Counted from the stretch's first letter, positions 1 through 29,098 are shown. The stretch is 64,000 nt of DNA from Paulinella micropora (GCA_009731375.1 BJOX01000092.1:156463-220462), one strand, 5' to 3'. A program made the numbers and translations. Notes: a model not told the origin generated them from the letters alone.

Positions 1-419
<419 letters not shown>

Positions 420-440
<21 letters not shown>

Positions 441-2815
441 CAGCGCGAAGGGACCCAGGTCGACACCGAAGGGCTCACCCGGCCCCGCAGCCGTGCCCGC
501 CATGTGAGCACACAGCAGAGACGGAGCGTCGAAAGCAGACAAGCGAATGACTTGGTCGGTGACCGCGGCCATGCAGGCCATAGTCAAGACACGCTGCGCG
601 TCGAACTCGCGCGTCACGTGCAGCGACAACGCCGCGCAGGAGAAATGGCGAGACAACATCAGCAACGACTTGAGAATGCCCATCTGCCAGTAAATTACAT
701 TACATTACATTACATTACATTACATTACATTAGATTTAGTAATGTAATCTAATGTAATGTAATGTAATGTAATGTGTAATGTCATGTAATGTTGTAATAT
801 AATGTAGTGTAATGTAGTAATGTAATCTAATGTAATCTAATGTAATCTTCTCTAATGTAATGTAATGCAATGCAATGTCATGTAATGCCATGTAATGTCA
901 TGTAATGTCATGTAATGTAATGTAATGTAAATGTAATGTGATTACATCACATTACATAATGCATGCATATAGATACAAAGATACATACCTGTGTGTCGTA
1001 TGCGATGGGTTGCATCCAGAAGTCGTATGCCTTGTGCGGGTGTTGCGGAGGAAGAGGCAGCGGCAGCACGCGCAGGAAGATGTGCTGCACGAGAGCGACG
1101 CGCAGGGAGTAGGTGTTCTTGATGGAGTCTTTCTGGTAGGCCAGCAGCGTGCAGATGTGATCTGCTCTTCGCAGCGCCATGGACACCTCTTGGAAAGAGT
1201 GCACGGTGTCGGGCACAGCTGTGAACTCCACTGGCCGGTAGATGGGCGGGCGGTCTTCCCCTCCCGCCAACTTGTCAAGCACATTGTCGGGAAGTTTTTG
1301 TAGCCGGTCGAACATAGGGTAGGGCAGCCACTCCACGCGCTTGTCCTTGCCGATGTCCAGCGAGGGCGGCACACCGCGGAACGACGTGGTGGAGGAGTTC
1401 ATCTCAGACAGCTTGCGCAAATCAGACAGCTTGTCTTCCACTTCAGAAATGGTCTGCTTCATCTTGGCCAGGAGGGCAGAAGGGATCGCGCCCTCCCTAC
1501 GTCGTGCGTGTTCCTGCTGCTTGGCTGCGGCCTTGCCCAGCTGCGCGCACGCGTTACGGATCAGCATGGCCTCGCTCAGCTCCACCTCTCCCAGCCGTGC
1601 GTGGCTCAGGTCGTTGTTAGTGATCTGCACGCCCACCAGCCGTGTGATGACGCCCATGGCCTTGACGCACGGCTCGGGCACGTTGCGGCAGCGCAGCAGC
1701 ACTCGGAAAGCCTCCATCAGGCAGCGCACTCCACTGGGGTCCCCCAGACGCGCCACAGAGCGCCAGCCCGGCAAGTGCAGGCCGCGAGCTTCCAGGAACT
1801 GCAGCTGTTTCTCATCGGGTTCGCAATTCATGTACAGAGGCTTGTCGTTGAGGTAAGGAAAGAGTCGCTGATAAAGGAAGTCTGCGCCTTGCAGAGGGAC
1901 TGAAGGAGGTAACTCCTTCAGCTTGGGGCCCCGAGGCGGTTGAGGAGGATACACCTGAGGACGAAGTAAGAAGTACCAAAACCAACTGTCCATCACTTTG
2001 CCCAAGGGAATGTTGTCGAAGCAGAGTGACAATCGCCGTTTGATTTTGGGTGCAAATTGGGCAGTGAAAGGGTGGTAGCGCAGGCCAGAGCCCGGGCGGT
2101 CGCCGGCGTTGCAAATCATGAATCGCCAGCAATCCTCTAGCCGATGGAGCAAGTACACGCAGTGGTGTCTCACCACAGACCTCACAGGACGCCGCGGTTG
2201 TAATTTGGCCTCTTTCTGAATCTCCGCCTCTAGGCTGTAGATCTGAATTGGCTTCATTTGTGACTCGTGTTTCAAATTCTTGAAAATGTTAGGGACGTGC
2301 CAGAAGCCTCCAGGAAGCATGAGGATGCCTCCTGGAGGAAGCTCCCGCACCCTTTCGACAATAGTCTGCAGGATATTGCCCATAATGTTCTCCTTGTCCG
2401 CGCCGTCAGGCATGGCAGTGATCACGTCCACTTGCTCTGAGATGGACAAGCACTGCTCGAACGCTATCTCTGCATGTTTGGTGGCCCCGGTCAGCGCAGG
2501 CAGCATAACTGAAAGGTAATTCGCGTAAGACAAAAGACTTTCCTTCACCAAAGTGCGATAAAACTTGAGGGCTGGCGTAAGTGAAGGGATGTGATTGATT
2601 CCCCCATACTCATCAACTGGAGAGTCTGTTACATAAGGATCGCTGTAGAATGAAAAGTACGGTGCATGACGCCAGGCGGGGCCTTGCCCCAGAGAGTAGA
2701 AGCTATCGGACATAATGTCGTCTTTCCTGACAGCAGCAGGCAGTCCTGAATGTCCACTTGAATAGATAGCAAGCCAGGTAGGCAGGTGAACAGGCATAGA
2801 AAATCGGGAGGGCAC
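420..2815 (-). CDS. large unrecognised protein, two exons visible (partial)
   Basis: The main exon runs from about 2730 (probable acceptor TGTCAG near 2730-2735) down to 989. The frame is open to 2815, so the true start may lie further upstream. It ends at a clean donor after ...YDTQ (CAG|GTATGT). The next exon starts at 683 after an acceptor (GGCAG|ATGGGC). It ends either at a TAG at 420-422 or at a possible donor (GAG|GTGGAT) near 431. The intron (684-988) is an (AATGT)n-like repeat. Codons look non-random, and the frame is open for about 600 residues where the opposite strand is broken into shorter frames. Visible features are a Gly/Pro patch (PPGGILMLPGGFW) near residue 165, a Lys/Glu/Leu-rich likely coiled coil near residue 450-480 (KQTISEVEDKLSDLRKL), and a conserved-looking end (REFDAQRVLTMACMAAV). 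I cannot assign a family or function. It may be part of a much longer protein that continues beyond 420. Confidence 0.72.
690..960. repeat. (TTACA)n / (AATGT)n repeat filling an intron
   Basis: Degenerate pentanucleotide repeat, mostly TTACA then its complement-like AATGT. It forms almost the whole intron between the two exons of the gene at 420-2815. The switch from TTACA to AATGT near 735-745 makes a potential hairpin. Confidence 0.9.
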
Positions 2816-2829
2816 AAGGCATAAAGGAC

Positions 2830-3540
2830 ATCATGAACAATGTGTGGGGCGTGAATAAGAGTGAATAGTATTACTGGTCAGTTTACAGACCAGCTCCTTC
2901 TATTCAGATTTTCTCAAAGCTCGATTTTCCATGGGACACAGCAGAGAGCCTATGCCTGGACAGTCAGCTCGTGGAAATCCCTGTCAAGCAACAAAACATT
3001 TTCCATTTGAATCGAAGGAGAATGAATGATAAACATGCCAGTCATTCGAATCTAAAAAAAATCCCACCAGAGGAGGAACTTGCTGGGCCACGTAAAGAAC
3101 AGTGGCATTGTCTACAAAAACCTCAGACTATGCAGAAATATTTATGATACTCCCCTTGCTGATTCTGCATTTCTCGTAGATCAGGACACTGATACAGGGA
3201 AGAAACTGGAGACAGCCGCCTCTCCTTTCCAGTTCTTTACAAGAGCTTTCTTCTACTCTTTTTTGTTTCAGTAATTCTGGATTATGTCAAGCTGATGGGA
3301 TCACTGAGTGGGATCTGTCTTGTGGCTTTCTTAGAACGATAGTCTCTGTAAAGGAGACTGTTCTTCCAATGAACTAGCTACAAGTAGTCCAGCTGTCCGT
3401 AGATCTGTGGAACGTCTCTTGTAATGCGTCTAGGTTTCTTCATTCAAGCGAAGTCAGTTGTTTGAGTCGCGATATGGGGAACTCAATCAGGTACTTGCAC
3501 TGTCCGACTGTGGCTGCAGGAGCGGAGTTTACTGTCTCCA
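2830..3540. other. no gene recognised
   Basis: Non-repetitive DNA between the minus-strand gene ending upstream and kinase A on the plus strand. The two genes are divergent, so promoters of both should lie here or in the next kilobase. An ORF of 64 codons (3080-3274) shows no recognisable motif. The missing first exon of kinase A may be in this stretch but I could not place it. Confidence 0.5.
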
Positions 3541-3935
3541 TTTACCCTCTCGCCTCTCCTCTCTCCTCCCTCCTTTCTCCTCCTCCTCTTTCCTCTCTCC
3601 TCCCTCGTCCCTCGTCCCTTCTCTCTCCCTCTCTCCTCTCCTCTCTTCTCCTTTCTGTTCTCTTTTCTTCTCTTTTCTTCCCTTTCCTTCCCTCCCCTTC
3701 CCTTCCTTTATTGAGAATAAAAGAAAAGAGAAGAAAAGGAGAAAAGGAGAAGAGATGAGAAAGAGAATAAGAGAAGAGAAGAAGACAAGACAAGACAAGG
3801 CAAGACAAGATAAGACAAGACAAGACAAGACAAGAAAAGTCTTCTTCTTCTTCTTCTTCTTCTTCTTCTTCTTCTTCTTCGTTTTGTTTTGTTTTGTTTT
3901 TACGGTAAGCAAGGTTCAGTGGAGGAAGAAAGGAT
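3541..3935. repeat. polypyrimidine tract followed by polypurine tract
   Basis: About 170 bases of almost only C and T (3541-3712) are followed by about 125 bases of A/G-rich DNA including (AAGAC)n, then (CTT)n and (GTTTT)n. The pyrimidine and purine halves can pair with each other. No coding function is supported. Confidence 0.85.
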
Positions 3936-3954
3936 AAGTAAGATAAAGAAGAAA

Positions 3955-4290
3955 GGAGGAAAAAAAAAAAGAAGTGGGACACACTATCATCATGCGATCT
4001 TGCCCAAAGGAGCAACAGCGCAGATGCTGATGGAAAACTGGAACCAATGTTCAACAGCGGTTCCATAGAAAAATATAAGAAACAAGAAAAAGAAAAAGAA
4101 AAGAAAGAGAAGAGAGAAAGACAGGCAGAACAAACAAAATAAAGAAGAAAGAAGAAACAAGAAACAAGCAGGAAGAAGGAGGAGGAGGAGGAGAAGGAGG
4201 AGGGAGAAGAAGGAAGAAGAAGAAGAAGAAGAAAGAAGAGGAGGAGGAGGAGGAGGAAGAGGAGGAGGAGGAGCGAGAAAGAGAGGTCGA
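3955..4290. repeat. polypurine tract
   Basis: A/G-rich stretch with (GGA)n and (GAA)n blocks at 4160-4275, just upstream of the first visible kinase A exon. Confidence 0.85.
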
Positions 4291-4416
4291 AAAGAGTTTG
4301 GTAAGATTGCGATGTTTTCGTGCCCTGTGTACAAATGGTTTGTCTGTATTGCTAAGGCGTTGTTGATCCAGGTCCTGGTTTTTAGCTTCTCTTCGTTGGC
4401 TATGTTTTGCGTATAG

Positions 4417-7032
<2,616 letters not shown>

Positions 7033-7596
7033 ACCTTCCTATGACCAAGGGCATTCAAGAGGGAAAGTCTTGCAACTTTGATATCATCCTTCTCCTTCAA
7101 GCTTAGTGCTATGACAATACTGAAGCTGTTATATGAAAGCTCAGAACAAGGGCTTTTTGTGATGCGCTGAGCAGGATCGAGAAAATTGATTTTGAAGTTG
7201 GGCGGTTGTGCCTTATTCTGTGATACAACCGTCTCGTCACCGTCAACAGTCTCGTTCATGCGCCTTGTCTTTCCTTGTTGGATGATGCTTATTCGTGCCT
7301 TACTTCTTTTCTCTCTCAGATCTCTAACGATTTGGACTGTCAGGACATGACCACCCACCACATCAAAAATGTTTACATAATGTTTGCTTACACTTCACAT
7401 CACGTTTCTGTATTCTACGCGGGGCCCATTCGGCAGGTTTATAGACACTGCTTTATTTGACTGAAATTTTTTTTGACCTACCTGTGCAGACCTATCTGTA
7501 CTTTCATTGTAGATTGAAAACCTTTCATAAACCAATTTGTTTATTGACAGTCGCGTCAGATCCGCTATGGATATCAGTTGAGAGCCGGAAAACATA
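7033..7596. other. 3' flank of kinase A, duplicated downstream of kinase C
   Basis: No gene seen. About 7070-7230 aligns by eye with the flank of kinase C at about 45890-46070, sharing GAAGC-rich and GAGCTTT-type blocks. The A/C duplication therefore extends past the stop codons, probably through the 3' UTR. Confidence 0.6.
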
Positions 7597-8440
7597 GGAC
7601 AAATGTAATTAGACCCTTCTCCTCAGTACCGTCCATGATTACTTTACTTATCGATTAGTAGTAGCCTTTACTATTAGTATTATTAGATATTAATACAGTC
7701 CTTTTTAGTACTTGTTCTGGTACTGCACCAGCTTTTACCGGAACATTACGTTTTTTCCTCATATTAATATTAATGCCTTGCATATTGTAGTTTTTGGGAA
7801 CAATATTAATACACTTTTGTTTTTGGTCTGTGAACTTGCGGGATTGTTCGCACTGTATCGGAATGAATACCGTACCGGACCGAATTATTAATATTAACCC
7901 TTAACGTAATTTCAGTCAACTCGAGTGGATGGGATTGTAATGAAATTTACCGCCAAGCATGGTAGTAACATCGTTCTGGAATGAGATGTGACACAGATAT
8001 CAATACGTAAAGAATGTATTTAATATTATACTATGATTAAAAAACATCTCTATTGTTAATGAACAAAAACCTCTGTGCTTGCGACCCGTCTTAAACCTGC
8101 ACTCGGGGTGTCCCCTTCCTATCGGCTTGCGACTGGGCCTACGACGAAGAATTTAACAATACTGAAACAATTCAAGTCCCGCCAGTCTAACTGACGACAT
8201 CCGCACAAAAAATGTAGTTGACCGGCCCACGTAACGCACGGATATGGGTAAAAGTGGTAATGGTAAAAAGCTGGTGCACTGTTGAACCAGTACCAGGAAA
8301 ACTTGAATACTACAAATCATGTGACTGTACTGATTAACAACTAATAATACTACTAACGTGACTAACAGTAACGACTACTATCGTACAATTTAGCAATAAG
8401 GCCCCGGGACACAACTGAGGAGAAAGAGTCTAATTAATCT
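7597..8440. repeat. foldback-type inverted repeat element
   Basis: The two ends are imperfect inverted copies over roughly 150 bases. At the left end TAATTAGACCCTTCTCCTCA is matched by the complement of the 8415-8440 block. Further in, TTCTGGTACTGCACCAGC pairs with the complement of 8250-8290. The inside is A/T-rich and has no ORF. It may be a non-autonomous DNA element, or part of a rearranged LTR, since a purine-rich PPT-like run (complement of CTCCCCCCGGG) lies just outside at 8447-8457. Confidence 0.55.
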
Positions 8441-8473
8441 CCAATGCTCCCCCCGGGCCGGTAGTAATTAGAT

Positions 8474-8727
8474 TGTTACAATCCCCGAAGATAGCTCAAT
8501 AAAAAGTCGGTAATACAACCAGACACAAATCCCCAAAAGAGAATGATGTCTCGTTATATTAGCTCAGTGAAGCCGAAAAGAAAACGGCAACAGACCAATG
8601 TTAAAATGGCATTAGGTCAAATCCTGCCAAACGATATTGAAAATAATGGGAAAAAACTAGGTGCACCTGACACCAGAAAAAGAATACTTTTTACCGGCTA
8701 TCCGGGGGGTGATGCCTACAAGATTCC
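8474..8727 (-). repeat. LTR-like fragment (same family as 59539-59970)
   Basis: It begins TGTTACAATCCC on the plus strand and tracks 59539-59793 closely until GATGCCTACA, after which similarity stops. Read on the minus strand it is the 3' half of an LTR ending ...TAACA. An ORF of 101 codons overlapping it is not conserved in the second copy and is not called. Confidence 0.6.
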
Positions 8728-9033
8728 CTTACGAGTCAGTGTCCTACCAACATCCGCAACTAACAACTATATCATGCAACCTGAACTTCATGACTCCCGC
8801 AGGCGCAAGACGGTGAGCTACCCTAGGTTTCCACTGGAGTTCGGCTAAATAGCTACACTATACAAACTAAAAGCGCGATATGCACACCAGTGCAAATAAT
8901 ATGACTAAAAGAAGAGCAAAAGCGCTTAGTCAGCCTACGTGGAGTTCGGCAATCTAGACACCTCAGTACTTTATAACATCATCGAGTCTACAACACTTGC
9001 TATCGGGTGCCAGTCCTATCCAAAGCCTGAGTT

Positions 9034-10774
9034 CTAACCAAAGTCCACGTAGTAGAAAGTCTCACCGTAGGAGAAAGTCCCCACACGCAACCGCCGCCCG
9101 CAGTCGCATTCTAATCGCTCGATACGTGGCGCACCAGCCGAAGTAATGGCTCCCCGCGCGCAGGCTTGGTTGACGTCGGCGATGTTGTCTACTGACGCCA
9201 CCTTCTCGTTTGCCACGAGCCAAGCGTCGACCTTCTGGTTGATATAGCGCAGCGCAAGTCGACATGTCCGAGCTTCCTATTAAACACATTCGTGTCAGCA
9301 AGATCAAGAGCCCCCTGGTTGTCGCCGTACAGGACTGGGGGCTGTCCTCACCCGTACAGCCCTAGCGCTTCCGCGACTCGGCCACCTTGCCCTGCACAAA
9401 ATTCATTATTTTGTCCTTCCCGTGGTAGGCCTCCACCATCGCGTAGACTTCCGCCTCGCAGAAGGATGCTTCCGGCGCCACCGGCACCAGACGCTTGCCA
9501 TCTGCCACCGCCTCCAGCTCGCCGCTCCCTGGCACGGTCGCCACCAGCTCGTCCGCCGTCGCGCACGCTTTAGCCTCCACCCGGGCACGCAGGGTTGTAT
9601 CCTTTGGCAGCGCCACCGACACGTTCCGCTTTAGGCAGAAAGGCAGCACGGAACCGCCAAGAAAGAAATGAAAAACCCGCCAGTCGCGCTCTGCGATCCT
9701 CTGGCGTACCCTTCCAGCTAGAATCCGCCCATGACAAAAGGCGGGTGCCGTTCGCTTTGGTGAAGCGATTGCCCTTGGTGCGGGTACCACTGAGATACCG
9801 CACAACCTGCTCGGCCTGCTGGTAATTGAATAACTCCGGCTTTGAGACATGGATTGCTACTTCCCCTATTGGCCATATTCCCAAGACCTCGTGCCGAGTA
9901 ATGCGTGTCCACAAGAGGACACCTACGATATGCTGAGCGAAAACTGCTCTAACACTGATTGCTTTCCGGCCCGCACCCCCGGCATCAACCACGGCGAATC
10001 GGCAGTAGCTAGACCGGTGCACTGGAGTTTCTCAACGGCCTCCTTGATGAAGTCCTCCTGAGAGATCTTGATCGTACGGCCTAACCTACAGTCTTCCTTA
10101 TCCTCGATGTTCAGGCCTACCACCCCGGTCAGAGCCTCTTGCTTAAAGACCCTAAAGGCCTTCTTACCAGCAGCTAAGAACTCTGCTTCCACATCCTTGC
10201 AACTAAACGCTCCCATCATGTCGTCAACGTGCACGAAGACAAAGTCAGGTTTGTCCTTATCGGGTAGCCATCGCCAGAAGAAACAAGGAAACGCAACATG
10301 GGCCTTAAAGCCCAAGCCTTCCAAGAAAGGTACTAGCTTGTAGCGCCACCACTTACGGCCCGCGTCAGGTCTACCGTATAAGGCCTTAAGCATCTCCCAC
10401 ACATACCCCGGCTCTTCTAAACCAAACGGTGGCACGATATAGGTGGGTCGATAACCCTGCTCAGCGGCAGACGCTTCAGTGTAAGCTGTCCCAACGTCCC
10501 ACTTAGACAGAACCAAGCCAAAGAACACCGTCAGAGCGAACAGCATCAGAATGGTAAGAGCACATGGGGTGGGGAAGTCACGTTTCCCGAAGTGCCATCC
10601 TTGGATCATGGAAAAACCCTTAGCCGTCCACCGGCTCTTGAACTTCAGGATCTTACCCCCGCCGGCGGCCTCCTTTGTAGCATCTACGAAACGCCCCTCA
10701 CAGATGTCTTTCTTGTCAACTAGGTCGGCCCGGACTCTACGGAAGCACCCCTTTTCCCAGAGTGTAGACATCAT
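9034..10774 (-). pseudogene. Ty1/copia pol remnant: reverse transcriptase and RNase H
   Basis: The RT fragment (10774 to about 9990) shows copia landmarks: KSRWTAKGFS, KWDVGTAYTEA in place of the usual KxDVxxAFL, YVWEMLKALYGRPDAGRKW, and FVHVDDMMGA, where the catalytic YVDD has become HVDD. After a frameshift near 10000 the RNase H follows: QVVRYLSGT, LSWADSSWKGTPEDRR, and then, past further frame changes, GDNQGALDLADTNVF and NQKVDAWLVANEKVASVDN near 9160-9330. No integrase or gag is seen on the 5' side. Several frameshifts show it is dead. It sits between kinase A and kinase B as an independent insertion. Confidence 0.88.
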
Positions 10775-11107
10775 CCCAGTAACCTAACTCAGAGTGTAGA
10801 CATCATCTCTTCAGCCCGAGCATCATCCCAGTAACCTAGCTCGTCGGCTTGCTTATCACTCACCGGCCTCGTAAACGTGGCTGCATGTGCGGCCATCCGG
10901 TCAACAACTTTCAATCAGAGCAACAAACTTTTAAACCGAGTGGACTCTCTGCCACTCTGCTCTGATATCTCTGTACTCACCTTTTCGCTAGGTGAGGCTT
11001 TTCCTCCGGGCAAGACTGTTTCGTTCTCAGTTTTGTGAAAGTCACTGTCACTGTCTCTGTCTCGTTGTGCGGACTGAACCCCGAGCCAATCAAGGCTTCA
11101 TAACCTT

Positions 11108-11290
11108 TAAGCCTGCCAGTTACTATGATGCTTTGCGGTTTATATAGAGGTTAGTGGAGTTCTTGGCGATGAAGCCAAGAGTCCGGTCCGAGCCACAATA
11201 TTAATAAAGAGACAAGTCTGAATGCAGAGACAATCTTTAATCAGTCATTACCCTTTGATGAAAGGAAGGAAAAGTGACACGTCACTACTC
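11108..11290 (+). repeat. LTR-like fragment, promoter half, inverted relative to 59.8-60.0 kb
   Basis: It matches the reverse complement of about 59785-59965: ATGCTTTGCGGTTTATATA, then GTTAGTGGAGTTC, an AATAAAGAGAC block, CAGAGACAATCTT, and CTTTGATGAAAGGA. It looks like a TATA box followed by an AATAAA signal, as in the U3/R part of an LTR. Similarity ends at GTGACACGTC. Confidence 0.6.
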
Positions 11291-11664
11291 AAAACTGGAA
11301 CTACACTAGGTGCTGGTTCAGACATTCCAGAAAATAAGATGAATTACTTAATAAAGGTACTGAATAGTATGGAAATTTTAATACTAAAGTTCAGGACTGA
11401 AATTAAGTAATAGTGACAAAAGGGCAATTGATTGCATCTGTCTAACTTAGGGATAAAATTATTAGTATTACTACTTGACTATTAATATATAAAACTGAAT
11501 TATTAATAATAATTCTATGGGAATAACGGCAACTTGCCCGCTCAGTGACTGACTTATTTGGGTGGGAATACTGTCTTTCTGATTGTACTATCATATTAGC
11601 GGCAAAAGAAATCATATGTTTTTTAGGTCGTTTTAGTGGGGTCCAAAACGGAGACAAAATAGGC

Positions 11665-11686
11665 GTCTCTCCTCTCTCTCTCTCTC

Positions 11687-11753
<67 letters not shown>

Positions 11754-11820
11754 NNNNNNNNNNGCTCGCTCTCTCGCTTTCTCGCTCTCTCGTTCTCTTT
11801 TGTTCTCTCTCTCTCTCTGT
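11665..11820. repeat. (TC)n with 10-base gap
   Basis: Dinucleotide repeat interrupted by an N run at 11754-11763; the true length is unknown. Confidence 0.95.
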
Positions 11821-11829
11821 AATGAGTTT

Positions 11830-14395
11830 TTAACATTTTTTGATCTGTTTTTTTTTGTTAGAAAGATCACGATGCGGTTTAGTCCCCACTGCTTTCAAAC
11901 ATCGAAAAATTTAAAATTCAAATTTGAAATTCAAATTCAAAATTTTGTGTTTTATTAATTGAAAAAAAGTTGATGGGCAAAGGTTGTCTATAATTTGCCA
12001 TAATTTGGTGGGACTAATATCGAGTATGAGCTTTCAGAATCTGAAGTAGGTTTGGAAAAAGATACAGTAGTTTAGGAGGAGATTTTTCCTGGGTTTTTTT
12101 CCCCTTTGACTCGAACAAATTGGACTTTAAAAAAGTTGTTCAATGTGGTTTTAACTATATTTCTTAGTTATGGGTTTATTTTATATGTCGGCAGGAAGCT
12201 ATCTTTGAAAACCTTACTGTTGTAGGTCAAGATCCCTTAACAAACGAAAGCTTGTTTCCCAACTTTTTTGACACACAGACATTTACAGATTACATAAAGT
12301 CGGAGAAATACGTTTAATGATGATACAAAATGATCCACTTATTCACCTGTGCAAGAAATAATACTCAAGCTACGAAATATGAGATTTGTATCTTTCGACA
12401 AGGAAAGAATAAGTGGTTTTCTCCTAGCTGGTTTGTAGCCTACAAATAAAAGTATCAAAAAATATCAAGTTGCACAAGTGATGAAAAACACTCAAGGTTG
12501 CTGTGTATACATTTAGATAGGTATGATATGCTTTGTGCTAAGAGATATCTGATGCACTCAGGGAACCCTCCCCTCTGAGCTTTTTCCTAGGTTGGCCGGG
12601 CCAGGACCAAAAACAGCAAAAGTCGGGGAATTTCCTTGCTTTTTTTCCAGTCAAGATGGTGTCAATACAAAAACTCAAAATCACAAAACCAGCATTTTTC
12701 TGGTTTTGGGAACATATACATCTTAGTATTCATCCGTTTTAAGACTTTTAAGTATTGGAATCATCTTTTATTATCATAAATTAAAGCTCCACCAAAGGAT
12801 TTTTGTTTATTTTGCCTAGAAGCTACAGACCAAAAAGTGGGTTTTCACAACTTCACCTGTCTGACCTACACTGTGACATGCCTGTATATTTTTTCCTGGA
12901 CCTTGCTCCTACAGTTTTTTTAGTGTTATCATGTCTCACTGACATATACTTACGATAGATACAAAAATATTGAAATAGGGATGTGCCTGCTTCATTCCTG
13001 GATGCATGCAAGTCCAAGATGTTGGAATGTCAAAAAAGTTTTGACAATTTTTCTTTTGGATTTCGTGTGATTTTTCAACAAAAACTACTCAGATTTGAAG
13101 GTATAGTGTTTTAGGACTCCCCAAACCTATTTAGGAGCGGTAGGACCGTCAATTGTTTTAGAAATAAATTTTTATTTGCTTGTTCAGCTGCCCTTAAGGG
13201 ACTGTTTCAAGTCCGGCCGGCTCTGTGCCACGGTATCTCAGTGGTGTTGAAATTTTCTCAAAATTCGATGGCAAATTATTGTAGTATCGAGATGCATTGT
13301 ATAACGTTCGATAGTTCAAAAACTAAGAAAATGACAAGCAAAAACAGATTCTTTAATCATAATCGTGGCTGCAAACCATTTTTTTATCACATTGAGTCAG
13401 CAAAAAAATTACGGCTCGACGGAGGCTGCCACGATTTTTTTTGACAAAGTTTCCGAAATTTTTTCCACAAGAAATGATCACTTTTTTACAACTTCAAATG
13501 CTTTGTTTGTCAAAACTACTACTAAAAATATTAATAATTTAAAATCTATTGCAGATTCTGAATCAGGGTGATGAGTCTGAAGAATTTAATTGTATCTATT
13601 TTATCATTTTTAAACCGGCGAATCCACTAAAGACCCCAAGGGGGAGGTAAAAAAACATATGCCGTGACAAAAATGAACTGGTGAGTGACTGATGGACTTA
13701 CTGGTAGACGCACTCGAGTTTGATCCCTAGCCACTACAACCTGTCTAACTTCTAAGATATTTTCTAGATTCCAGAGATTTTACAACCACTAGAACCAGTC
13801 TGCACATGCAACAAGAACGAAATTACCCTGCGTTATATATTACGGATGAATAAACTAGCGTTAACTACTAGCGTTCTTCATTATTAAAAGTCGTTAAGAG
13901 GAAAACGAAGTGACAGCTCTGCTATTTCTAGTACTAGATTTATAGTATTTCACCTGCTCTCATCAAGTCAGAACTCAAGGCAGTCATACTACGGTGTTGA
14001 GTCTTTAATAAAAATTCTTTGTAACCTACTGAAGAGTTGTATACAAACTCACAATTCAGATTTTCATTCTAAATATTATAGAAATCTACACACACAGAGT
14101 TTTGTGTGTTCTATTGACATATCGATTTGGAAAGACCGGATGCTCTCTCTCAGAAGTGGTTGAAATCATATTTCTAGAGCTGGACAAGGACTCACCTTTC
14201 AACGAAGTATTATTTATCAGTAATATTACTTACAAATAATTAGTAGCGACGCAACAATGCCATGGATCAAGTACATTCACATGGAAAACAGAGGCTTGAA
14301 ACTTTTGCATCAACACAAACAAAAAAGAAGATACATAGCACCAGGAAAATATTTTCTGACTTAGGACCAAAGATAAGTGTCTAAAACTGGTAGTG
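11830..14395. other. no gene recognised
   Basis: A/T-rich, mostly unique sequence downstream of kinase B (minus strand). The longest ORFs are about 68 codons and show no motif. Nothing else can be supported here. Confidence 0.5.
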
Positions 14396-27989
<13,594 letters not shown>

Positions 27990-28039
27990 CTGTTAACACT
28001 GCAGAACGGAGAGCAGGAGCATTGTAGTTTGGGCCATGG

Positions 28040-28350
28040 GAAAAAGAAGAAGAAGAAGAAGAAGAAGAAGAAGAGGGAGGAGGAGGAGGAGGATCTGAGG
28101 TGGAGGAGGAGGAGGAGCAGCAGCAGCAGCAGGAGGAGCAGCAGCAGGAGCAGGAGCAGGAGCAGGAGGAGGAGCAGCAGGGGGAGGGGCAGCAGGAGGA
28201 GGAGGAGGAGGAGAAGAAGAAGAAGAAGAAGAAGAAGAAGGAGGAGGAGGAGGAGGAGGAGGAGGAGAAGAAGAAGAAGAAGAAGAAGAAGAAGGAGGAG
28301 GAGGAGGAGGAGGAGGAGAAGAAGAAGAAGGAGGAGGAGGAGGAGAAGGG
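28040..28350. repeat. (GAA)n / (GGA)n / (GCA)n purine array
   Basis: Purine trinucleotide repeat upstream of the first visible exon of kinase B. Arg- and Glu-rich frames through it are artefacts. Confidence 0.95.
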
Positions 28351-28497
28351 GACAGACCTAGAATTGTTCCCCATGATGCGTTGAGCCGCTCAGCAAGCAG
28401 AAACCAGGCAGAACTGTCCTAAACGATCACCTCACGCCGGACACCATCAACGCGCTGAAATGTAGACCAGTTGCCGACCTACACCATATGAGCATTC

Positions 28498-28499
<2 letters not shown>

Positions 28500-28556
<57 letters not shown>

Positions 28557-28563
28557 ATAGTCG

Positions 28564-28629
<66 letters not shown>

Positions 28630-28630
28630 T
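28500..28630. repeat. (GTA)n then (AAT)n
   Basis: Trinucleotide arrays flanking the SINE at 28635-28907. Confidence 0.95.
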
Positions 28631-28634
28631 AATA

Positions 28635-28907
28635 ATAGTGCTTCTCTGTCAATGGCTGATGCATTTCTGCACATGCGCCTCCATCGTCTCACCCGTGAGG
28701 GGAGTACGAAGAATTGACGATAAGCTCTAATGCCCCCCCCGCAAGGGCAGTTCCAACACTTCCAGACGGGCCGGTATGTTCAATGAAAATACTGGTCCAG
28801 AAATAGACCGGTATGTTCAATGAAAATACTGGTGGCACCGACGGGAATCGAACTGGCGACAGGGCCCAGATGGTAGAACTTGACCACTGGGCTATCACGG
28901 TGTCCAT
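28635..28907 (-). mobile_element. tRNA-derived SINE, full-length copy
   Basis: On the minus strand the tRNA-like head is at 28905-28834 (box A TAGCCCAGTGG, box B AGTTCGATTCC). The body, with two GGTATGTTCAATGAAAATAC units, is followed by the conserved tail (TCACGGGTGAGACGATGGAG, then TGACAGAGAAGCAC). It ends in (ATT)n. The head cannot be a working tRNA gene because acceptor pairing and the anticodon loop are degraded. Confidence 0.9.
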
Positions 28908-28914
28908 AAATGAT

Positions 28915-28943
28915 AATAATAATAGTAATAATAATAATAATAA

Positions 28944-28982
<39 letters not shown>

Positions 28983-28998
28983 CAGTAGCAGCAGCAGC

Positions 28999-29060
<62 letters not shown>

Positions 29061-29098
29061 AAGTAGTAGTAGTAGAAGAAGAAGAAGAAGAAGAAGAA

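Noticed and set aside
1341-1903. Plus-strand frames of 131-171 codons opposite the large minus-strand gene
   Set aside because: Shadow frames; the minus strand carries the long continuous frame and the splice sites.
8543-8848. 101-codon ORF in the LTR-like fragment
   Set aside because: The second copy at 59.6 kb has a stop soon after the shared start, so the frame is not conserved.
28834-28905. Functional tRNA gene
   Set aside because: A and B boxes are present, but the sequence is repeated with a common body and tail, acceptor pairing is poor and flanks are SINE-like.
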